Assembly: GCA_023627715.1 (NCBI GenBank)
Contig: JAMAHW010000182.1
Span: 9,084-22,751, forward strand
Direction: 5' to 3'
From: Periconia sp. R9002
Lineage: Eukaryota; Ascomycota; Dothideomycetes; Pleosporales; Periconiaceae
DNA: 13,668 bases
Shown piece after piece: positions 1 through 8,999 of this stretch. Every line of letters starts with the position of its first letter. Within the stretch, counting starts at the first letter, position 1. A model generated the notes under the pieces. That model ran no database searches, was not told where the DNA came from, and saw only the letters and a program-made list of their open reading frames with translations. A program made the position numbers and the translations under genes.

Positions 1-690
1 AGTTGGAATGCTATCGTATCATTCATCCATTCCGGCCCCCCCCCCCCCCCCACAGCTTAGGTAAAAATTGAGTCGCCGGACCCAAACTAGTTAGCTTAAT
101 CTAAAACATATGCTCATGCTCATAGTCCATATCGCGAGACATAAATTTCAATGGATTCCCTTGGAAAGGTATTGGAACCGATTAGCAGTTGCTACCGAAT
201 GGGATATCGGTCTACCGACATCCTCGTCTGATTACCATCTCACGCAGCGGCGTCCTATTCACTCAACGAGTGAGAAAGTGTGATAGAAGCCTCATGCAAT
301 TTTGGCAAGTCGTCACCGGCAAACGGCCGTCAGCCATAAGTCTTTTGGAACACCGTCAACATCCGGTAGAAGTCTAGGTGTGGACTAAAGAATTGCTATC
401 TGTGTCTTTTAGCCATTGAGCATGCTGACACAAACGATGCGCGATATCAGAACACGCTAAAATACATTTGGGCTGCAAAGATTCAGTTTGCTCGGAAAGG
501 CAGCATGGTACAGCACCTGAAGCATCAATCCTGGTGCTAATCATGGCGTGGCACATCAAGCCGAAAGGCAACATCTCGGAAGTCGTATCTAAGGCTACCT
601 TTTCGCTCAAATTGAGTGCGGTAACAGTTTGGAGATAACTGGACGCGCTGTAATTAACCTTGTACCCATCTAGCTCGTACGTTGTACAAT
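1..690. other. Gene-poor 3' flank of the histidine kinase
   Basis: No gene is supported here. The open frames at 189-377 (+) and 374-697 (-) show no family motif. The second overlaps the kinase stop codon and lies where the kinase 3' UTR is expected. Base composition is ordinary, with CpA and TpG present, so this flank has not been subject to RIP. The kinase poly(A) site should lie in this stretch but I could not place it. Confidence 0.5.
36..51. repeat. Poly-C homopolymer, 16 bases
   Basis: Sixteen consecutive C are read on the plus strand. Such a run is prone to length error in sequencing and to real slippage. It lies outside any supported gene. Confidence 0.9.
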
Positions 691-3600
691 TCAGCATTGT
701 TTTTCTAGCTCAGCCAAGGCCTTGTCGAGTTCTTTCAATCTCACTAGTTTCGCTAAATATGCATCCGCTCCGCTTACTTGCGTCTCCTGCTGGACAAGAG
801 CGTCCGCAAGACCGGTCACTATAATAATAGTACTAGGCTCGAGCCCTTGCAGCTTTTCCAACGTGCGAATAGCGCGTGTCGATGCCAAGCCGTCCATCAC
901 AGGCATAGAGATATCCATGAGGATGGTGCGCCAAGCAGCGGGATCAGAAGTGTAGATGTCGAGTGCTTCCTGACCATTTTGCGCAGTTAGAAAGCGCCTG
1001 TTACGCCGCTTGAAATGTGTTGCTAGGATCTTGACATTTATAGCGTTATCGTCTACAATTAAGATTGATGGATCTGTGACACGCTCATGAACTAGGTGGG
1101 GGCTTGCCTGCCGGAATCCCTCAGGCTTCTTTTCGATTCCTTCGGAACTCTCTAGCGTCGTGATCTCAGAAGAGGAGGCCCATGCTGAGAAACTATTGTT
1201 TGTATAGCCCGATGGCTCCCTCGGTGTTGGTAAAGGAGCAGCGAAATGATCGACCTCTTTTGGCAGCGTTTTCAGCCCTTGCGAAAACGATGAGGACGAC
1301 ACCGGACTTTCCAGCGATGCCTGTGATGGAATCGCGCTGTCGGCCTCATCGCTTGTGCTGCCCGTTATGTTGTCGGTGACTCGAGAGATCGCGTTACGGC
1401 ACTGCAGGTCAAGCCCGCGCGATATGGAACTAGCAAGCTTTTGAACGCCAAAGCTGCAATAATGTTAGTCTGGATGAAAGCGGAAGCTTATACCGAAGCC
1501 TACGTACGGGTAAATGATGCATTGGACGAACCAAAAGTCGGCAAGTATCTCCTGTGATGCAGCGAGAAACTCTCGACTCGAGTCCCGCGACCGGAATATG
1601 ACGAATAGAATACCCTTTGTATTGGGTTCTAGCTTTGCAGAAAGCGATCGCATTTTGCCCAGAATTGATTCGCCTTGCAAAGAGTTTGGATCGGCGACAA
1701 AGAACATGCTGCATTCTCGAGCTTTCGGATCGGATTCACTGCAGAGAGTAAACCCGAACCAGTCCTGGCACGTCTTCTTCAACGATGTGCCCAACGCGAT
1801 ATCATCTCCGAGAGGATTGGATTTGTCGTTAGCCTCAAAGCTGCTGCGGCAGCTGATTAAGCAGGCTAGTTTGCCTTGCATACGCTGCGCAACACTACCA
1901 ATTTGAGCTGAGATCGGGTGGCCTTGGCCGCTTGGAGCTACGCGTTCATCTTTTTCTATGCACATGGATACTGATATCTTAGTGCCAACACCTTGAGTAC
2001 TCTTGACACTGATTTTCCCGTTGTGAGAATCGACTATTTTTTTGACGATGCTGAGTCCCAAACCAGTCCCGGAAACTAGATTGTTCTCTTGAGAGAAAGG
2101 TTTGAAAAGTCGATCTCTTAGGTACTCTGCCGAGATGCCGATTCCAGTATCAGTGATCGTTAACTGGACCTTATAAAGTAATCCTCTCTGCTTCTTGAAC
2201 GCTGGTCTAGCAGACAAGCTGATTTTGATATGCCCAGTAGCAGTGTATTTTAAAGAATTCGCGAAAAGATTCATTACGATGCGCCGCCAAGCGCCCGGGT
2301 TGGTGTGAAACGCCATGTCCATGCTCTTGTCGATATTTAGATCAATGACTAGTCCTGAATCTTCATTATGTTTCCGTGTCGAGTCTTCACTCATCCCCGG
2401 TGTAACTGATGACTTGCTGTCTTGAATCGTGTCGATTGGAGAATCTTCTCCAAATCTTAGGCTTGCGCGCGTGTGGGCATTGTGTCCTAGGGCAACTGCT
2501 GTGACAACTTCTTCTGTGATTACGTCAAGACGCGTGGCCGGATCTCCAAGACGTACTCTTGATGCTGGAACGTGCATTGAGTTGCGAAACATCATCTGCT
2601 TCTTCTGTTGAGCCAAGTGGTTGATCTTGCTAAAATCAAGTAACTGGTGGTTTATTAGTGCTTTGGATAAGAGTTTTTAGTTTCGAACTTACCTGCTCAA
2701 TAGTATCGAGTAAAGTCCGACCGCAAGTCTCGATCGATTGGATCATGTCAGCTTGAAACTCGGTCTGTGGCAAATCTCCAAGCAGTTCAACACTGCCCAG
2801 TATTCCATGTAAAGGCGATCTTAACTCATGAGAAATCGAACCAAGCAATTCGGTCTTCGCTCGGTCTGAATTGAGTGCGTCCAAACGAACTACGTCAGCC
2901 ATTATGGCAGAGCCAATTGCATTGCAGAAACTCATCTGCCCCTCTATAGTGAAAGACCGGTTCGGTTGCTTTGTCCATATGAAGCCTCCTGCGTACCATT
3001 TCTCTTGGCGGCTGTCCCAAAGAGGGAAGAATCCGATGCTCCGAGCCCCAGGGAAATACTTCAAAAGCATCGCACTATCTCGTGATCTCATCTTTGACCT
3101 ATCCTTTCTCTTGCCCATCTCCTTTGTTTTCTTGATCTTTTCTTGCTGTTGCTCCTCAGGCTGCTCGGAATCAGGGGGAGGTCCACAAGGAATAACCACA
3201 GCCACCGCTGGACCTTCATCCCCTGAAGATCCCGAGGAGAGACTTCCATTCACATCGAAATGGAAGATCTTTCCTCGGGGATAACGCCGATACAACGACT
3301 CCAGGAACGTCGCAAGGAGCTGAGATAACTCGGGGGAGGGTGACTCGTTGTTGATGCTCGAAGTATGTGATTCAGAATGCGCAAGAACTTTGCATTTCTC
3401 TGTAAGAATTTTAGAATTACGTAGAGTATCCGTATCTGCTGAGCTTGATGTCGAAAAGTCATCACTAGTCGTAGCTTCGGTACGAGTACTACTGTTTGAT
3501 GATTCATTATGAGATAGCACTCGAGATCTCGCATTAGACCTGTAAAAGACCGTTCCTTCAACTTCGAGAGACTCCCTGATGATGTTGGCCGCTCTTGACA

Positions 3601-4692
3601 ACGTAGGCATTGTAGTCTGTGAAGGAGCGCTACTATCTGCTCGCGCCGGTGGAAAGTCTGGGGTTGTAACAGAAAACTTAGAATATGCGCTTCGGATATT
3701 TGCGCCCATCGGAGATAAAACCCGATCCGAGAGCGAAGTTGGCTCAGCCACGCGATCAGTAATGTGATTCTCCTTGGACTCTATTGTACCGTGCGCATCT
3801 GGTCGGACAGTAGAAAAGTAGTCGCTTGAAGGACAGTCCTGGCCCTGCAGTAACTGTTGATGGGCGTCTAGCTGTCCTTCGCCACCATAATGTTTTCGGG
3901 AAGGTTCGTATGATATCTCATTATCGCCAGTTGTTGCACGCCAGCCACGAAGTGTAGATCGACCCTCAACAAAGCTACCGATGCCTCTTATCATCCTCTC
4001 GCCCTGACGATATTCTTCTCTCATCCGGGAGAGAACGAGATGAGACACGACAGTAGTGGCCATGTCTTTAAGGAACTGTAGTTGTGTTGGGTCCAATGCC
4101 GCTCGTGGAAAGTCATCCAGAACACAGTATGATCCAATAATAGCGCCTCGTGGAGTGCGTAAGGGTACTCCGACGTAGAAACGGGGCGTAGGCGCCTTAG
4201 AAGCGAAATCGCTGGCCTTGAAACCATCGTCTTCCAAAAGGTCAGGAATCACCGTGACCGTGTCCAGGTCTGCGACTCCCTGCAAAGATGCCTTGACGCT
4301 CTGTTCCACCAATCGACTGCAGAGACTAGCGTGTCGGTGTAGAACAGTGGTGCCGAACCATAACGCGTCGCCTTTATCGTAGATCTCATCGTCTTGTAGA
4401 GACAAGGTCGGGGTGGCTTCGGCGAGGATGTACTGGTATGCTTTGTCGAAAAGGGAGATGAAAGATCGCGATGCATTCAATCGCAGGGTGCCCAGTTGTG
4501 CAAGCGCAGTCAACGTGATATCTGCTGAGGAGGTAGGAATGCTATCCGTAGCATGAGAGCGAAAGACCAACGATGGGAGATATCTGTAAAGTGCACGCTC
4601 TTATCAGTGGTGCCAAGGATGTGACAGGGCAAAACCTACCTAGAAAACTCTCGTTCATGTTCATTCTCAGACAACGTTGTTCTTCGTGCCAT
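691..4692 (-). CDS. Fungal hybrid histidine kinase (GAF-HisKA-HATPase-receiver), four exons
   Basis: Exons (minus strand) 4692-4640, 4583-2693, 2643-1508 and 1453-691 join to 3843 nt, 1280 residues. Introns are 56, 49 and 54 nt with GT..AG ends and CTGAT, CTAAT and CTAAC branch sites. The start at 4692 has context GCCATGG, and the spliced N-terminus (EHEREFSRYLP) fits fungal GAF-type kinases. Domains: GAF about 42-210; divergent second sensor segment about 349-582 with low-complexity inserts; HisKA 591-654 with phospho-acceptor His603 in SISHELRSPLHG; HATPase 750-880 with N box Asn777, G1 DTGIGIS from 813, F box 828-831 and G2 GTGLGLS 840-846; degenerate receiver-like segment about 905-1040; receiver 1158-1270 with Asp1161/1162, phospho-acceptor Asp1207, Thr1240 and Lys1262. 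No membrane segment is seen, so it is probably cytosolic. Established for the class: autophosphorylation on His, then relay through Asp to an HPt protein. The signal sensed is unknown. All catalytic residues are present. Confidence 0.92.
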
Positions 4693-4777
4693 GGCCCGCC
4701 AGCAAAGTTTCGCGACAACTGCGTTCGAAGAGCAAGGCCGTGTTGGACCGAGGGCATTAAAAGTACAGATTGATTCA

Positions 4778-4847
4778 AGTTCCAGACTCTTTCGCTGCCC
4801 CGCCACTCAGATTAGGTGGAGTTCCAGGCCCTTTCGCTGCTGCTCCA
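4778..4847. repeat. Imperfect 28-bp direct repeat in shared promoter
   Basis: Copy 1 is 4778-4805 and copy 2 is 4820-4847, offset by 42 bases. Both begin AGTTCCAG, share CTTTCGCTGC and end CCA. By hand alignment 23 of 28 positions match. An offset of four helical turns would put both copies on the same face of the DNA. They may be paired binding sites or a decayed tandem duplication. Confidence 0.7.
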
Positions 4848-4881
4848 CTATGCCAAATCAGTAAATAGGAACCATAGATAA

Positions 4882-4886
4882 CCAAT
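4882..4886 (+). promoter_or_regulatory. CCAAT box
   Basis: CCAAT is read on the plus strand, about 240 bases upstream of the CP2-factor start and about 190 bases upstream of the kinase start. The fungal HAP/CBC complex binds this pentamer in either orientation. A single pentamer is weak evidence alone. Confidence 0.35.
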
Positions 4887-5079
4887 GAAAATCAAGTACT
4901 GTCCGCACTGCCCATCATGGCTTTATCGGAGCTAATGCGGAGCACTGGCTGAACCAGCTGCAAAGCAGTGAACCCCTCCCCCACTCATCTAGCTGCTGGC
5001 GCTGTTTCTGACAACCAACGCGGGCTGCCACAACCGTGTCGCAACTTAGTCCATCCACCTCCGGGAGCCCTCTTTCTGC

Positions 5080-5086
5080 ATAAATA
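5080..5086 (+). promoter_or_regulatory. TATA-like box of the CP2-factor gene
   Basis: ATAAATA lies 40-46 bases upstream of the chosen start codon and is the best TATA-like match in the 433-bp intergenic region on this strand. Use of this box with conventional spacing would give a very short leader and could start transcription downstream of the out-of-frame ATG at 5104. Confidence 0.4.
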
Positions 5087-5125
5087 CCACTCTCAATGCT
5101 TCCATGGTCCAGCGTGTCTCCCACA

Positions 5126-7730
5126 ATGTTTCGCAACCGGTAAGCCCTAGGTGTTCCCATGGACCGATGCGCTAGTCTTGCCGTAGGCGCGCGTCGTCCT
5201 CATAGTATGTTCGTCAAACTGATGATCTTTAGGGCCAACTCGCAAAAGCCGAGCGAAGAGTTGCTCAAGAAGTTCAGAGCCACCTTTCCGCACCTTGCTC
5301 ATGCCTCGCACTCAGGGCCTCATAGCGATGCCCAGGGACCTCCATCCCCCAACGCGCTCGATATAACCTGCATCGCTCTGTATGTTCATCGTGCTATTTC
5401 TGGGGCACTACTACTTGGTTGCGATACAATGGACGAGAAGAGCCGTCCGATTTTGCTTTTTCGCGCACAGACACTTATCTCACCACGGAACGAGTCAGCC
5501 TCTTCTAAATTATCAGCTTACTAATAGATTTTCTGTCTCCTAGAGATCTTGACGCCCAAGACGAAATCAAACATGTAGATTTGATCTCGCACAAGAACAA
5601 TGAGCAAGATCACCTCATGCCCTCCTCATCAGCCCTTGAAAACTTCGCATTTACTTCCTTGGCTCACCCACCGTCTATTCACCATACCTCAACACTAGAT
5701 GGCGCCAATACCACGTACAATAGCCAGGCTGGCGACCTCCATACCCCCAGCTTCAGATATGGCCTTGAAACCCCATTGTTGGCATCCACTTATTACGACA
5801 GCTTTCACGCTAGCCACATCGCGGTCACAAATCAGTTTTATAGTATCAACCCCAGTATAATCAGCATGCCACCACTTGCAGACGGCAATTCTTCCGTTAT
5901 GCAGTCTTCATGTCCCCGAGCTCCTTTGTCATACCAATCTACTCGTCACTCTCCCGCTTTCACGCATGTTCCATCTGCACAAAGACAGCAACAGCCTGAA
6001 ATAGATGCTGTTGTTCCTGAAACGGCGATTCAAGAACGATCACCTTCAGCGAGCCTTGCTCCTCAGACCTGGGGGAAAAGTGCTCCCTCTCACAAGACCT
6101 CACTTCAGAATGAAAAGTGGGTCCTCCGGTTCCTAAAACTCAAACAAATGCTAACTTTCTATAGCTTCCGATTTCACATTACCTTAAGGGCGCCTACCGC
6201 CATGGTCAAGCAGGCAGATGAGACCCCGATAACTTATCTCAACAAGGGGCAAACTTATACTATATCCCTTGTTGACACTGCGCCTGCGCAAACTGTATAT
6301 ATGCCTACTAGATACCGTACCTGCATCCGAATCGCTTTTGAAGATGAGGAGCAGCGACAGAAGCCCGCCTCCTGCTGGCAGATCTGGAAAGACAGCCGAG
6401 GTACCAATGAGGCTTGCCAAAGAGAGGGTTACTTACGAGGCGTAGAATTTCTTGATCCGAGACAAATGGACGGTAAAGATGTACATAAAGTGAACCTTGA
6501 GACCGCTTCGTTGGATGGGTTTGCTGTTACATGGTCATCTGTCCAGAGCGCTACTTCCGAGTGTTCCGTTGCTGTGCGATTTAACTTTCTGTCGACTGAT
6601 TTTAGTAATTCAAAGGGCGTGAAAGGTGTTGCGGTCCGGCTGTGTGCAAAAACAGAGCTGCTAACGATCTTCCCCGGGTCTACGGAGGATCCAACGAAGG
6701 CCGAACTGTGCTATTGCAAAGTCCAGCTCTTCCGCGATCATGGGGCGGAAAGAAAGTTGTCGAATGACGTCGCACGCGCCAAGAAGACTATGAACAAATT
6801 GAGGGAACACATAGCACGAGTAGAGTCCAACTTGAAGGATTCTGCCAAGCCAAGGCGCAAAACATTGGTCTCACAGGTCTCGGTCACGGTTGGCCCTGGA
6901 AAAATGCCGAAGCGCAAGAAAGTATGGTCGACATCGTCAGCCACCCTGACGTCCAGAACTCAGATACTAGCTAAAGAAGATCTCAACCTGGAGCTCGCCA
7001 GTTTGCAGGATATGCTCAATTCCATCAGGCCGGTAAGCTCAATATGTCTTAGGGGCGAGATATGGGACGACCCCGATATGCACCGGATTCAGCTGCCAGC
7101 CCACCCTTCCAATGCCGTCAAAGATGACAAAAATTCTGGCACGATCGTGCAAGGGATACAGGACTCTCGTGTTCACGCATCGATCGCTGTAGCCTCTAAT
7201 GTTCTCAGCGAGGCTCAAAGGCTGCGTAGCGGTGATCATGCTCTTTCTAGATTGATCGAAGCTACGGGTGATGGTCAACCTTACGAATCACTTCCAGAGC
7301 CTATAGTCAAACCGGGTGGGTTAGCAAAAGGATCCCCCGTCTAATACTCGTGTCGCATACTGACCTATTCGCAACTACAGTCGCGTGCTTCTTCATACGG
7401 CCTAGCTTTGGTGATAAACGGCCCAGCGACAACTATTTTAGAGCGGTATATATACTGGAGAGAACCGTTAAAGTACTCGTGGCTAGTATCGCACAAAAGG
7501 TCAACCTTGAACCTACAAAGGTGATCAGGACCGTTCGTTTGAACGAGAAAGGATTGCATATTCTTTTGGATGACGAGTCCGTTCGAAGCATACCAGAACA
7601 ACAAGACATGACGGCCGAGTTCCATAAGATTGCAACATTCCCGCATCTCATGAAACGCCAGTGCAATACAAACTCTGACATATTGGAGAACACAAGCTCC
7701 ACCATCTATGAGCTGAGGCTTCTGTATTAG
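5126..7730 (+). CDS. CP2/Grainyhead-family transcription factor, five exons
   Basis: Exons 5126-5139, 5233-5379, 5544-6116, 6165-7315 and 7381-7730 join to 2235 nt, 744 residues. The introns (93, 164, 48 and 65 nt) have donors GTAAGC, GTATGT, GTGGGT and GTGGGT, branch sites CTGAT, TACTAAT, CTAAC and CTGAC, and AG acceptors. All phases agree. The start (ACAATG) gives MFRNRANSQKPSEELL. Residues 50-240 are low-complexity and Ser/Pro-rich. The CP2 DNA-binding domain is about 246-445: FRFHITLRAPTAM, YLNKGQTYTISLVD, IAFEDEEQR, NFLSTDFSNSKGVKGVAVRL, FRDHGAERKL. A short helical segment and a basic KMPKRKKVW (491-499, likely nuclear signal) follow. Residues 647-702 match the ubiquitin-like dimerisation domain of Grainyhead proteins (RAVYILERTV, KGLHILLDDESV). 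The protein ends ELRLLY. Inferred role: nuclear, dimeric, sequence-specific regulator. The Neurospora relative affects conidial separation and cell-wall genes. The target genes here are unknown. Confidence 0.93.
5135..5143 (+). promoter_or_regulatory. Grainyhead/CP2-type motif AACCGGTAA at exon 1 donor
   Basis: AACCGGTAA matches the core of the site bound by Grainyhead/CP2 proteins (AACCGGTT) except at one outer base. It spans the exon 1 / intron 1 junction of the gene that encodes such a factor. It could be an autoregulatory site or simply a splice donor that happens to resemble the motif. Confidence 0.3.
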
Positions 7731-8397
7731 AACACAACAGAAGAAGCACAATAGAAAACGTTTCGTGTTACGCAAAAGTAGAACCCAACACCTGTCGTTT
7801 GACTGCTTGCGTTCTATATAAGCTACCTGGCCAGATCGCAAGGCAGGAGTGTCATGCAAGAAAGATTGAAGAAAGCTGGGGTGGAATTGGGCGTACTGCT
7901 AGTCAAAATCGCATGACGTCTTCCCCTCGAATTATGGAGGTTGAAAGACCTGCTACTACTGCTGATAGTGGCAATGTAAAGCGTCGACAACTGGTAACAG
8001 AGTTCGGTGACAAAAAGTTCTCACCGCCGTAAAGTTTCGCTTGGTAGCACGCTTACAAGACTTGACTGCTTATACCCCGATTTTTTGACTCAGTGGGATG
8101 AAAGCAGCGGTAGCACTCAACATTGTAAATCTCAATCTTCCATTGGATTAGGATTTTTAGCGGGATCTGTATAGAGTCAGCCCAGGCTTTACGTGAGGCA
8201 ACTGCTACTCGAGTTAATATTCCTGGACGAACTAGATCTAACTTGCAGTGTTTGTGAAGGCCGTATTGCTGTATAAATCCGAAAGTAGCGGTTGCTCCCG
8301 GAGGAGGATGGCTTGTGACGTGTCAAGATAAACGTTCTGGTCACAGTGACTTGTGTGAGCTGCCAAGGACAGCCCAAATCTGGCTCTTGGTTGGGGC
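7731..8397. other. Intergenic stretch downstream of CP2 factor, no supported gene
   Basis: This starts right after the CP2-factor stop codon and should contain its 3' UTR. The 77-codon plus-strand frame at 7799-8032 lacks an ATG at its 5' end and shows no family motif. Other frames are short. I found no tRNA-like fold by eye. Base composition is normal, with no RIP signature. Confidence 0.5.
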
Positions 8398-8730
8398 TTA
8401 GGGCCTGGGCGCTTGCTGGGTAGAGTAAGGAAAGATACTATCGCGCAATTCGGAAGGGACTGATCTGAGTTTGGCAAAACACCGCGCTACATTCACTTGC
8501 ATGTCGTTCAAGCTTTCATTTTTGGTCACCACAAAGCTATCGCCTCTCGCATAAAAAGTTGTAATCAGTGCGGGTCGACCATCTTGTCTGGTGGGGACGG
8601 CAACAAGCCTCCTTAGTCGACACCTGCATGTTATCACGCCTGCCGGAAGCGCTCCTATACTAATCAGCTTGCGCTGTAAGGTGATGTATTCTTCCCTTGT
8701 CTTTCTTGTTTCCTCACATTGAGCGTGGAG
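8398..8730 (-). CDS. Possible 3'-terminal exon of an unrecognised protein
   Basis: This is an open minus-strand frame of 110 codons between an in-frame TAA at 8733-8731 and TAA at 8400-8398. It has no ATG near its 5' end, so if real it is a C-terminal exon. A canonical acceptor (CTTACAG, ending at 8674) with a CTAAC at 8734-8730 fits that, though their spacing is long. The translation is protein-like: a charged helical start (EETRKTREEYITLQRKL), then a mixed region with QDGRPALITTFYARGDSFVV. I recognise no domain. The 5' part would run into the AT-rich strip and RIP block to the right, so the gene may be truncated. It could also be chance. Confidence 0.25.
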   Translation of the reverse strand, partial: LHAQCEETRKTREEYITLQRKLISIGALPAGVITCRCRLRRLVAVPTRQDGRPALITTFYARGDSFVVTKNESLNDMQVNVARCFAKLRSVPSELRDSIFPYSTQQAPRP

Positions 8731-8999
8731 TTAGACAAAGGACGAGCAGGTCTCACGGTTGGCTTCTGAACTGGAGAGTATATAATGTAGTAAGAGGTAT
8801 TAGATACATATAATGTAATTATTCACGAGTATCGACCCAGGAGATCAGGCATAGAAAAGTACAAAAAGGATACTTAAGATAGTGGTAGCCTGGTTTAATC
8901 TGTCAGCGCGGCGGCAGTGCATACGCTAGTACGTTACCACTAGTACCCGTCAGCATAGCTAACCCGCACCGGCCCTAACCTTGCGCTAGAGGCGATAGT
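8731..8999. other. Transition strip before the RIP block
   Basis: AT-rich DNA (about 8775-8825, with two similar TATAATGTA motifs) gives way to a CpG-rich strip at about 8905-8995 that keeps CpA and TpG. The RIP signature starts abruptly after it. I see no gene and no clear inverted or long terminal repeat. Confidence 0.5.

Larger units (their letters stand above)
4693..5125. promoter_or_regulatory. Divergent intergenic region between kinase and CP2 genes
   Basis: These 433 bases separate the start codons of two genes transcribed away from each other, so both promoters must lie here, apart from any enhancers. Visible elements are an imperfect direct repeat (4778-4805 and 4820-4847), a CCAAT pentamer (4882-4886) and a TATA-like AT-rich box near 5080 on the CP2 side. 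The open frames at 4915-5160 (-) and 4968-5150 (+) match nothing known and are treated as chance. Confidence 0.7.

Noticed and set aside
374..697. 107-codon minus-strand frame just after the kinase
   Set aside because: It overlaps the kinase stop, has no family motif, and lies where the kinase 3' UTR is expected.
4542..4778. Alternative longer N-terminus for the kinase without splicing
   Set aside because: It reads out of the kinase frame. The spliced model from 4692 gives the family-like EREFSRYLP N-terminus and an exact codon total.
5159..5524. Independent 121-codon gene starting at 5159
   Set aside because: Its middle part is exon 2 of the CP2 factor, and its ends are intron sequence with good donor, branch and acceptor sites.
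7365..7859. 164-codon minus-strand frame
   Set aside because: It is antisense to the conserved C-terminal domain of the CP2 factor and has no recognisable motif.
7799..8032. 77-codon plus-strand frame
   Set aside because: It has no ATG at the 5' end, no domain, and no supporting splice or promoter signals.
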